In this document: positions 37,163 to 49,700 of the stretch, piece after piece
Numbering within the stretch: the stretch's first letter is position 1
Layout: each line of letters begins with the position of its first letter
Source: Lytechinus pictus
Lineage: Eukaryota > Echinodermata > Echinoidea > Temnopleuroida > Toxopneustidae
NCBI RefSeq assembly: GCF_037042905.1
Contig: NC_087252.1
Location: 4,492,201 to 4,556,200 of the forward strand
Length of the DNA stretch: 64,000 nucleotides
Direction: 5' to 3'
Position numbers and translations under genes: made by a program
The notes under the pieces: generated by a model
The model's input: the letters and a program-made list of their open reading frames with translations, nothing else
The model's database searches: none
What the model was told of the DNA's origin: nothing

Positions 37163-37730
37163 ATTTTTAACTCGACCCACCTGTCGCAGCAAATTCGAAA
37201 CGCGAATGTTGTTTTCAAATTTACCGCTTACCCGGTATACGGTATCGATTAAAGATCGATTATGGTACAACCTTTAATTCCAGTCTCTTTTTTAAATTGA
37301 GATAAAATACATTATTTAGGAACATATTAAGCGAATCATATTTTTCAAAAATGTGATTTAAAATATTTTATTGATTCTAATTAGTGAATAAAAATTCAAT
37401 TCAATTATTTTATTGCAACATAATCTTCCGATGTTCAGAGACTTGAGTCTGGCAAAAAACTAAACTACAATTTTTCGTGATGAAGCCTATTTGATGTGAG
37501 GCCGCCTCTCTTTACGGCGCATGCAATTCTTATGTACACATGTCTAATTGGGAAATCACGAATCCTTGAAAGAGCTGTTCAAATTCCATGGGAGCTAAAT
37601 CTCAATATACTGGTACCAGGTACATGTATAACGTGTTAGTGTTAGTAGCTGAGCTGAGACTGAGACTGAATCCGAGTAAAAAAAAAGTCGTGGACGTGGT
37701 TGGCGTAACGTTCCAGACCTAGTTACAAAA
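37163..37730. promoter_or_regulatory. Bidirectional promoter between CCDC15 and TTC12
   Basis: The two start codons are 568 bp apart in head-to-head orientation, with no recognisable repeat between them. The geometry strongly suggests a shared divergent promoter for two centriole/cilia genes. The sequence is AT-rich in the middle (37270-37420) and has CpGs near both ends. No TATA box is obvious. The best RFX-like site, GTTGGCGTAAC near 37699-37709, is a poor X-box match. Confidence 0.6.
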
Positions 37731-40700
37731 ATGGAGAATTCATCTGAAAACGAAGAACTTCAGGAATTTCTTAGGAAGGTCGATGAACTGGGTAAGACAA
37801 TAATTTTAAACGTTTTTCAAAATTTCAGAGCAGTTGTTTGAAATTTGAAAATGACAATTTGAAATTCACACAACTTCAACAGAATGAGACGGTCAACACA
37901 ACAATAAAAAGTCATAAATAATATTAATTGTCAAAAAAATATAACGTTAATCATGCAAAGACCAATTACCCGGTATTTATTAAAACAAAAATTCAAAAAG
38001 TAACAACTTAAATACCGGTGGCGGTAGACAGCTGGCAGCCGTCTGTTTCGAGGAGTTTTTTAACTTTTTTTTATTTTTTTATTTCTCCTCGTACACAGAC
38101 GGCTCGCTAGCGTGCAGCCACCATTAGGGGACTTGCAATGCAAAATCCCCCCGTCGGGGCTCTTCAATTTTTGTCTTTAATGAATAAAAATTTTGAAAAT
38201 TAATGCGACCAAAATGCAAATTAATATTCCCTCTTGGCATTAATTGCCAAAAAACTGAGAAAAATCAAGTTAAAAGGAACAAAAACAGTGACTTACCTCG
38301 GCTGTCGCGCAAATTCACTTCCCCGTTTTATCCGATCTTAAGTACATAAACATATGGCCATTGAGTCCCCTGTACAGATCGCGCTAGAACTTCGGTCTCT
38401 GTATTTGGTGAGTGAAGCCAACGGAGTTCAGCTGAACAACCAACATAACAGAGACCGAAGCTTTTGGTCTACGGTGGCGGTAGACAGTTGGCAGCTGTCT
38501 GTTGGAGTTTAAACATTTTTATTTTTTTCTCCTCGACTTGGCCTGGCTTGGGTCTTCAGTCTTGTAGTTGTACACAGACGGCTCGCTATTGTGCAGCCAC
38601 CATTAGGGGGTTAACAATTTAAATTCCCCCCGATCATCGATTTTTGTCTTTAATTTATTTCATAAAAATATATAAAAAGAACTACCAAAATAAAGGGCGC
38701 TAGTGTAGTTTCGCACCTCCCGGTTTAATGGTTTTCAAACATGTACAATCTCACCCTAAATAATTCACAACCTAAAATACTTGCATCTGAGCCTCCAAAG
38801 TCCAGTAGAAGTTGAATATTTGCCGTTTTGACACTTTTTTAAAACAAAGTTTTACACCTATTTCGGAATCACTCGGTCGCTTGAAGCTCAGCGCTGCACA
38901 TAAGCAGTCGGTACGCGTACAGTACGTACCACCCACTTCAAAAAGATTTTTTCCCCTCTTTCAGCTTGCACCAAGACAGTATTACGGTAGTGGTTGTGCA
39001 GAGTGGTTGATGTTTGTTGTGTGAAGCCGAAGGTGTGTGTGGGGTGTGCGTGTGTGTGTACTTGTTTGAATGAAATAAGAAATGTGAAAAACCACTAGAC
39101 CCTACCGTAATACTTGGTGCAAGCTGAAAGAGGGGGAAAAATCTTTTTGAAGATACCATAGAAAAACTCGCTCTTCTTGCACTTCACGAGGTGGTACGTA
39201 CTGTACGCGTACCGACTGCTTATGTGCAGCGCTGAGCTTGATCAAGCGACCGAGTGATTCGAAATAGGTGTAAAACTTTGTAAAAAAGTGTCAAAACGGC
39301 AAATATTCAACTTCTACTGGACTTTGGAGGCTCAGATGCAAGTATTTTAGGTTGTGAATTATTTAGGGTGAGATTGTACATGTTTGAAAACCATTAAACG
39401 GGGAGATGCGAAACTACACTAGCGCCAAATAAAGATTCCGTTTTGGCCTGAAATGCACCAAAATGGAAAAATAAACTTAAAGTTAAAAGGGGGAAAAAAC
39501 AGTGACTTACTTCGGCTGTCGCGCAACTTCACTTCCCTGTTTTATCCGAACTTAATACATAAACATATGGCCATTGAGTCCCTGTAACAGTTAGGCCTAC
39601 AGATCTAGCTAGAACTTCGGTCTCTGTATTTGGTGAGTGGAGACAACAGAGTTCAGCGGAACAGCCAACATAACACTAACAGTAACAGAGACCGAAGTTT
39701 TTGGTCTAAAATACCGGTAGCCTCTGTATTAACAATCAACACTGCACAGACATGACAGACTTAATATTAAAAAATAAAAATCTAAATGAAAATCAACATT
39801 GACATCGCCTAGGTTGTGTGCCGTAACATTAAATATTAAGAGTTATGGCAAGTTCCCACAAGGCTGCTCAGTCCCCCTTGTCTGGGCACACGTGTATCTG
39901 CGCGATTCTAGTAAAAGGAGATATGCAACGAACACAGACTTTACACATGCAAATGCAATAGTATGGTTGGAACTACCCCTTATTGACCAATAAATTTTCA
40001 AAGCATCGTATCTGCGAAAATATTTATTAATTTGTGCAGAAAATTGAGCAGATCAGATTCCCATGTTTCGATCGACAACTCCAATTCAATTCGCGTATAT
40101 ATCGGCGAACAATGAATACAACGATTTTACATTTGCTCATTTGCACCCTTTTGAAACCGACCACCCGCGATACACTAAGTTTACGGCCGATTCTTTTCAC
40201 GGTGGCGAAATATTTTGACTCGTCCAAATCATTTCTATGATGGCAACATGCTAAATGATCATCTCACTACTTCCACTGTGAGCTCCAGCACATGATTCGA
40301 CGATGGACAACGGATATTTGTTCTAAAGCCGTTTCCTATCTGATTTCTTGGTATGAACAACTGTTTTTTATAAATTCTACTAAATTTTTACCTTTTTACC
40401 CTTCTTTTTCTCTCGTAAAATTGATTCTTACCGTTCCTATGGACACTGCGCCTACTCTCCCGCGTGTATCATTTGTAATACGCAATAATTTTAATGCGCG
40501 CAAGGTGGTCAGTTTTAAAAGAGGTGGTCCATATGTGGTGGTCTCACATAGACAGATAGTTCTAAAGATAGATCTAAAAAAAAAATCCTACTTAAAATGC
40601 TGGAAAAAAAAAAGAATTTTGGGCATTCCATATGATGGCCTCAATAAAACGGCCTTGACAAACTCCCATAATCGTGTGCAAAGTGAATGGGTGCACAGAC

Positions 40701-43700
40701 ATGGGCATTCCATGTGACGGCGTCAAAATACAGCCTTGACCAAATCCCTGAATCGTGTCCAAAGTGAATGGGTTCACAGACACGGGGTACCATTTTTTTT
40801 TCAATCTGAAAATGACTGCCCAATGTTTTTTCCAAGAAAATCCTATCTATTTCTTTAAAAAAATTATGAGAACTTGCTCATAATAGGCCTAATGTAAGGA
40901 ACATTATTAACTGAAAGATTTTTTGAAAAAAAAAAAAAAATCCTGTTAAATCTTAACTCAAATTGTTAGGTGCGCAGACTTGGGGACCACCAACATAAGT
41001 TTAGACTTCTTCTTACAGTTTTAGATCTATCATTAGACTAATATTAGAGGCTAGATCTACTTGACTCTTCATCTTTCTCTTTAGATTTTAAATTGCCTCA
41101 GTGCAAGTTTGGTTCTTAGACAGTAGAGGCGCTGGTTAGAAAATTGGGATCATCCCAGCTTTCCTCAGTTTTCAAAGATTTCTCCATACAAGAAATCTAT
41201 GAAATAATGAAAGTTCATTCACCTGTCAATTGCAGACATCAATTGAGGGCACTCGTGACCTAGTCAATGTAAGTTGGATCTTAATATATCAGGTTTCATA
41301 AGATTATTGCAAAACGGCAAGTCATGAAAAATAGGAGGTGAACTAGGGGGTATTGAGGTCACTGAATCTATTTTTAGCATGCACTCTCAATCCCTGTAAT
41401 AGCTGTCTACAGTATGTCTCACAGGGGTAAGTGAAAAAAAACTGTCCCCATAAATTATCGGCATAAACAAGACAATCTCAGTTTCTCTCAAGACATGATT
41501 TATCCTGGTTTATGAAGATATCCATGTTTTCTGGGACAATTCAAATTTTTGGACCGCCACCTCTACTGTTGTGTTGGGATTTGCAGGAGAATGTTCCGAG
41601 ACAGTAGAACTTCTAATAATAGAACCTAACGTTTGTCATTAAGCCTTAATTAGTACTCTAGACTCTAAATCTAAGTTAGGCTAGCTAGTTCAGAACTAAC
41701 TCATTTCTGATGCGTATCCGGAGATCTGGGGAGCGTTACATGAAAGGACTTGTCGGTCGTTTATCTGACAAGTCCTGTTTTATCCGACAGTTACCATGTA
41801 GTAACAGTGACTCTCTCACACTCAGGCAATCAAAATCAAGGAAATTTGTCATTCTGAGTCCAACTTGTCGGACAAAAAATGTTGACGAAACGCTCCCCTG
41901 GGCCCAAGACTGGGGGGTGTTTATCAAAGGTTTAAGTATTACGTAAAGTCTCACTTAGTTCCGTGCGATATACATGTAAAAGGCATGACCGCATTTGCAT
42001 CATGCCAAGAGGACGCGCACTACTGCGTATTGATGATTAACTATCGATCATTTTTAGAAACGTGTTGATAATGCAAGGTGGTAACGCATTAATATTCTGA
42101 ATTTCTGATTTTGAGAATTAAAATTTTCCTAATTGCCTTGTTATATTCCAGATTGAGTAAAGTCACACAGGGCTACTTGTTCATATAATGACAAGAACAA
42201 TACATGATTCAATTAAATGTTTTTGTTTGCAGAATTGGATATAATGATGATTAGGCCTAATGATGATGTTTTTAATAATGGACCTAAATAATGATAACAT
42301 GATGATCTTTGCAGAATCTGTGGTAAAGGGTGATCTAAACGTGACCGAGGATGTATCGGAGCAAGTCAGACTTGAGAACAAGAATCCAGTCAACAGGACT
42401 GTCATCAATACCAATGCTTTCAAAGATGATCAAGCCCCCTCTCAACCAGCTCATCAGGTAAAGTAGAATATATAACACCAGGGCCCTGTCTTACACATAG
42501 TTACGATCGATCCAATCAATCGTAACTCTATGGAAATCCATCAGTGTCATAATTTTTTCTACTGGAAATTTGAAAATGTCCTTTGTAAACAAAGGAAAAT
42601 GCACCAAATTGTCAAAAAATTAATTACTTTATGGATATACATTAATGTCTAGAAACAAATTTTGAACAAATATGCATTTCATTTGTTGACTTTGCTGACT
42701 TTCCATAGTTGTGATTGATTGGATCGATCGCAACTCTTTGTAAGACGGGCCCCAGCTAATACTAGGCAGTTGAAGTTAATTCCCTTGCCATCAACAGGTA
42801 AGGCTTTTCTCTCCAATATTGATATAAGAGAAAGAAATCCAACAATAAATTTTAAAAAGGCCTCATGTCATGTCAGTACCCATACGTGGAATTGAGAAAG
42901 GAGTGGGAAGGTAAATTCTGCTATTGTTCCTCTGCAGTATGTTTTCCATAATCATTTTGTATCCAGAATTTCAAATTCAAATTCATGTATATTACAAATG
43001 CATCCCTATTAGTGGTTTGTAATATTTTTTACTTCACCTGTTTCTATTTCCTTCTGTAGATACCAGCTTCAACAGCACCGATGAGTGCATCTCAGGGTAA
43101 GTTAGTACTTTGTGGCAAGCATTGTCTAAAGTCACAAGTTAGGGCTACATGATCTTGATGATAGTGAAATATTGTAACATTGAAACTTAAATGACTCTGC
43201 GGTATAGTACAAAAGTACTGGGTTTTATATGTTAACCCTATTTTTACTTTGGCTGACCCTCTTGGCTATGAAATGTTGGAACAATTCAATTCAAGACTTT
43301 ATTCCAGACACAACTGCATAAGCAGAGGTCCATATAAACAGACATCATAGTATACATCAATACAGACATACAGAGATAAAACTAGATTAAACAAAGAACA
43401 GATGATTATGTATAAATAGTAGAACAAGGTATAAAATAATCACACTAAAATTATACTAGAAATTAACAATGAATACACAAAACAAAATGACAGCAATGTA
43501 TAATTAAGGAAATATTTACTAATGGCAATATGAGTAACTTGTTTTAATAAAAGACAAATATACGTAACTATTTTAGTAGATCACGACTCATCACTCTGCC
43601 ATTAAATTGTTATGCCAATGCTTCCACAACACTGATGTATACCTAGTACAGCTGTGCAATGGGGTAACCAATATACTTACAATAGTATTTTCAGAAATAC

Positions 43701-46700
43701 AAAATATCTGTGCAGATTTTACACTGTGTAAAGGATGTGGAGCTTCAGCCTTTTATTTTCATTCAATCTCAAATTGTTTTTTTTTCCAGAAAACATATTT
43801 CAATACATACATTGTGGATCGTTGGCTTGGAGGTGATACCACTCCAATTATAAAGTATGATAGCTTTTTTTGTTGACATTGAACTTTGAAGTACTAAATT
43901 CTTTGATTCAATTTCATCACAGATGGCTTCATGAAGGCAGTTGAACGGGATGCAGCAGAAAGAGCAGAGAGAAGGAAGGAAGCAAAGAAGAGGGCAACAG
44001 AATGGAAGGATAAAGGGAACGTGGAATTCAAAGAGGGCAATTATGAGAAGGCCATAGAACACTACACTGAAGGCCTCACCCATCTCAAAGATTTTGGTGT
44101 GTTGTATACCAACAGAGCTCAGGTAACCAATTGAAGATATAATTATAATAGCTGGATTTATAAAGCGCTCTTTGCCAGAGGATACAAAGTGCTGCTATTA
44201 TTACCCCGGCTTCAGCTCGAGCTACCATCACCGGCGCTCAGTGCATGCAAGGAATTACTGCTAACGGTCGAGTGCATCACAGTGCAGATAAATTTCTTGC
44301 TGAAGGAAAACACGCAATGGCTACCATTCTAACCCACGACCCTCTGTTTCAAAGGCGAGAGTCAGAACCACTAGACCACGACACACCCATAATTCTGGTC
44401 ATCATCAAGTTCCTCGAATGCTTGGGCACCTAGGTAGCCAAGCTGAAACCAGGGTAATGATAATAGCAGGACCCGCTGGGAGAACAGTTTTCGGAACTGA
44501 AGTGGCTACCGTAGGTAAATATACTGTTATGATTATTACTATAAAAACAGAAAATCCGTTTTGATTCTTCATGTGAAAATTCATTGAATTTACCGTTGCA
44601 CGATGGAATTCTTATTTTTGCTATGGCAAAGCGGAATTTCCTTTTTAGATGGAATTTGAAATTGGATTACAGGTTTCCTTTCACAATCCGAAATGACATT
44701 TTATGAAATGGAAAATCACTGTCTCTAGACATGTTTTTCCATTAGGATAGGTGGTGCTTTTAAAAGATATTTAACAATGAAAAAAAAATGAAAATGAAAA
44801 TCCATATTTTATTGTTCGAAATAGACATGAAATGACATACTCCAAAAATTTGCTTTGCCCAATTGATCGTGGGCCCGGCAGCAGCTGCGCAGCGCCAGAT
44901 CGACGAGGCTCTATCCCTTTAATCGTTGAACGCAAACAGGGTAGCAGCAACTCCCATCTTTTAACATCTTTTGGTCTGACGCAGCCAGGGTTTGAACCCC
45001 CGACCTCCCAGTTGTAAGACGGACGCTCTACAAACTGAGCCAACACAACGGTTGTCGGCTAGAATGAAAATGATCATATATTGATGTTTGCAGGTTATAT
45101 TTGTTTGAATCGAACTGGTTCAGAAATGGCTAAAATATCTTAGGTACCGACATGGGTCTCATTTGAATGGAATTTCTGTTCCTCTTAATATGTGTGCGAT
45201 CCATGTACACAATCTATTTAGAAGCTGCCTGCAGAGATCAACAGAGCATGGCATACACTGTGACCGTTATCATACAGGTGTAAGTGAAATTTGAACCATT
45301 ATGCTAAAAAGTCAAGAGCGGAATGTCAAATTGTCAATAAACAATTGTTTACAATATTGTGACACAAATAGCATCTATTCATTGAACTTTCAATTTCACA
45401 ATATTTCAATATTATTGTCTTACAGTAATACCAGACCTGCCAACCAGTACGTTTTAGCCGTATTTAGTACGTTTTTGCAACCAAAATACGGCAGTACGTT
45501 TTTTCTTTGAAAAATACGTTTTTTTGAATTTTTTTTTTTTTTTAACTAAATCGTAATTTATTGAGAAAAATAATCTCTATATGTCTCTATTTCATAAAAC
45601 GTGCGCAAATATGGTTATTAGATCAATGTAATTTCAGGTAACTTGTTTTCTTTTTCAATCATTTTGAATTCAAACCAGGGTGAAGATATACACATGTTTT
45701 AATGTTTTTTTTTCATTTGCAAGAGCAGTGCGCATTTTAGCTTGCATGCAGCTTGAGCGCCGCGATGAGCGAGTGCGCCAAGCATTTTATTATGAAATAC
45801 ACTTTTTTGGGGAAAAATACAGTTTTTTTAATCACAGAATACAGTTTTTCATTCCCAGAGGTTGGCAGGTCTGTAATACAGTAATAATACTAACCTTCAT
45901 TTGTCAACATTTCTAGGCATACAACAAGGTTGGTCGTTACGAAGAGGCCATAGCCGATTGTGACCTGATATTGAGACTTGAACCTAAGAACACCAAAGCA
46001 CACATTCACAAAGGGAAGGCATTGCTTGGACAACTCAAGTATGAGGAAGCTGTAGACAGCTACAAGGAGATACTTCAATATGACCCAAAACAACAGAAAA
46101 TGGTGGACAGTAAGTATATAATGAGGGGGGGGGGGGACGAGCACCGCGCAGGCTATAGCTGCTTGTGATTTCCAAAGCATGCACAGAGGGAATGCATTTC
46201 TTGGACACCTACATGTACAAGGAGATAATACAATATGACCCAAGACAACAAAATGGTGGACAGCAGAGAGGGGAGGGAGGAAGGTCAGAGTGTTTGGGGG
46301 GGGGGGGTAGAAAGAGAGACAGAGTGGGAGAGAGGGGGGCAGAAGGGTGATTCCTCTATATTAGCATGCATACACACAACCACATAGCTGCACGAATATT
46401 ACTCGGCAGCAAAGGAGGCAGATTATTATTCCAAAGAAGAAAAAAGAAAGAAAGTAATGGAGGAGGAGCTGGAGAAAAGTATGAGTAATGATATTTATTT
46501 TTTCCTAAGTTTCATGTATGGTCCACATTGTGCTGCACTCTACCCAGGTGAGAGAAATGGGTACTTGACAGGAATCAATGACTTGAAATGCTTTTGCACT
46601 GTAAGCTGGGGTATTAATATCCAAGTCCTCCTGATGTGCATAGAGGCATTATGTCTTAATGTGATTTGCGCTATGCAAGAACTGTTTATTATTATTGTGT

Positions 46701-49700
46701 ACAGTTTGTCAGGCCTTTCCTCTGTAAAAAAAGTGAATAATAGTTATCAATATCCTTCCATTCTAGAGTACATCCTTGAAGCCAAACAGGCAATGGTAGC
46801 AGCCGAATCTGAGGAAGCTGCAAAGAGAACACTAGAGGGCGGTGACATGCATTCTAAGACCATGACGGATGTCTTATCAAAACTTTGGCGTCCCAACCAG
46901 AATCTTATGTACTACGCTGGAGGAATGAGAGTCCTGAAAGAAATGATACAGGATGGTAGGTGGAGTTTAAAGTCCAGGGAGTGTTTCGGAGAGTTACACA
47001 AAACTTTGCACACAACTTTACAAATGGAACCTGTTCTTAGGTGTCAGCTACATGATAAAATGAAGCACAAGAACTGACCAGCTGGGCCCCGTCTTACAAA
47101 GAGTTACGATCGATCCGATCAATCTCAAGTATATGGAAATCCATCAATGTCTTTTTTTTTCTTTTGGAAATTTGCTCAATGTCCTTTGAAAACAAAGAGA
47201 AGCATAATGAATTGTCAAGTACACAGTGAATGTATGAATATATGTCATTTGTAGAAAATATTTTGAACAAACGTGCATTTTAGAAGTTGACGTTGCTGGC
47301 TTTCCATAGTTGCGATTGATCACATCAATCACAACTGTTTGTAAGACGGGCCCCAGTTGTACGAAAAATCATGCATTAGTTCAAACGTACAGATGTGTGA
47401 AAGTCATGCCTGACTTACGAATAGCTTTATGTAATGCCTTCAGGTAGTATTTTGTAAAGCCCCTTCAATGTAAAGAGCTCTACATACATGTGTGCCTTTT
47501 GATTGCCTATTAGTACTTCATTGTGAGTCTGGAGCTATTTATGAGATAGTTGAATGAGACATGTATGACTAATGTTGGGTTATTATCATGGCCTTTTTTG
47601 CAAAATGGGTCCCATTGGGTTTGCTCCAACCGAACCCGATGCTTAGAAGATAAATAAATCAAAAATCTAAAATAAAGAAGAACTTAAACCTTAAATCATC
47701 CAAGTGGACCTTTGCAATAACTTTCATTTTCATTTCTGGTTTTTGTCTCACCTGCATAGCAGAGTGAGACTATAGGCGCCGCTTTTCCGACGGCGGCGGC
47801 GTCGGCGACGGCGGCGGCGGCGTCAACACCAAATCTTAACCTGAGGTTAAGTTTTTGAAATGACAGCATAACTTAGAAAGTATATGGACCTAGTTCATGA
47901 AACTTGGCCATAAGGTTAATCAAGTATTACTGAACATCCTGCCTGAGTTTCATGTCACATGACCAAGGTCAAAGGTCATTTAGGGTCAATGAACTTAGAC
48001 CATGTTGGGGGAATCAACATCAAAATCTTAACCTAAGGTTAAGTTTTTGAAATGTCATCATAACTTAGAAAATATATGGACCTAGTTCATGAAACTTATA
48101 CATAAGGTTAATCAAGTATCACTGAACATCCTGCATGAGTTTCACATCACATGACCAAGGTCAAAGGTCATTTAGGGTCAATGAACTTTGGCCGAATTGG
48201 GGGTATCTGTTGAATTACCATCATAACTTTGAAAGTTTATGGATCTGATTCATGAAACTTGGACATAATAGTAATCAAGTATTACTGAACATCCTGTGCA
48301 AGTTTCAGGTCACATGATCAAGTTCAAAGGTCATTTAGGGTCAATGAACTTTGGCCAAATTGGGGTATTTGTTGAATTACAGCCATAAATTTGAAAGTGT
48401 GTTGGTCTAGTTCATAAAACTTGGACATAATAATAATCAAGTATCACTGAACATCCTGTGCGAGTTTCAGGTCACATGATCAAGGTCAAAGGTCATGTAA
48501 GGTCAAAGAACTTTGGCCACGTTGGGGGTATTTGTTGAATTGCCATCATATCTCTATAAGTGTATTGGTCTAGTTCATAAAACGTGGAAATAAGAGTAAC
48601 CAAGTATCACTGAACATCTTGTGCGAGTTATAGTAGTTTTCAAAATCAGCACTGCTGCTATATTGAATCGCGTGATGCAGGTGAGACGGCCAGAGGCATT
48701 CCACTTGTTTTTTTTTTTACCTACTAATTCAAAGGATGAACTTTCCCTTTATTAGGGTTAATTAAACCAAGAAATGCCACCATTATATTAAAACTTGCCT
48801 TACATTAAGACGTTTTATGCCCTTCAACACCCATGTATATGATTTTATTCTGTTCTCACTATTCATTGACATGTAGATACTGCTAGGACACTCTTCAGAA
48901 CTGGGAAAGGTTTTGATTTATTGACTGAAGCCCATATTCAGAGGTAAATGTTTTCTTTTCTTTTTTTATAATGATAATTGTGATAAGAATGATCATTCTG
49001 ATTATTGTTATATCTATGTGCACATTGGTATCCGAGGAGAATGGAATACCCATATAATCTTTATTCAAATGATCACCAAGAATTGGGGTCACCTCACCTC
49101 TCTTAAAGAACTAGTTCAGGACAAAATTTTACTTTTATTTGATGCACATATTGGCCAGACAAGATATTACAAACATAAAATCATGTTTTACCTCTCAAAG
49201 TATCAGGGATATAGTTGACGCTGGCCTCAAGGGTACATTTTGCAGGCCTTGGCCCTAGTCATGTGTTCAATGTCAATGGAAGAAGGTTTTCTCTGGTAGC
49301 CTACTGGGAAGTACAAGCCTCAATTACCTCACAGCTTTGTATAGAATTCATATCCATTTTTTCCGAAACCAATGCCAACGATACACAGTTGGCTCAGTCG
49401 TTAAAGTGTCTGCCTGTTGAACCAAAGATTGTGGGTTAGAGTCCACCCTGGGCAGATAACTGAAGCCTGCGATGTGTGTAAATGCCTCTGCCCTGTTCCA
49501 TAGATGCAGGCTACTATACAGTGAAAACACTCCGTCCCTCAGATAGGACATTAAATGGAGTTCCCGTGTAGAGGAGAGTCACCACCTTTGAACGTTAAGA
49601 ACCCACTGCACTATTCGTATATGAGTAGGGGGAAACCCTGGTGTAGTGGTCCACCTGCACTCCCCCTAATCAGTTATATCGGGAGAAGAGACCTGAGGGT

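Noticed and set aside
36855..37252. Plus-strand ORFs opposite CCDC15 exon 1
   Set aside because: Shadows of the minus-strand exon coding IVPVGAWVE; no homology of their own.
37695..37712. GTTGGCGTAAC as an RFX X-box in the bidirectional promoter
   Set aside because: Only one half site is close to consensus and the spacing is wrong.
37792..42314. Missing second TTC12 exon
   Set aside because: No open, in-phase candidate was found, exon 1 joins directly to 42315 in phase, and the total (731 aa) already exceeds the human length.
46386..46409. Acceptor CATAG at 46386 for the sixth TTC12 exon
   Set aside because: It breaks the reading frame after the donor at 46110; the acceptor ending at 46409 restores the phase and matches the human protein length.
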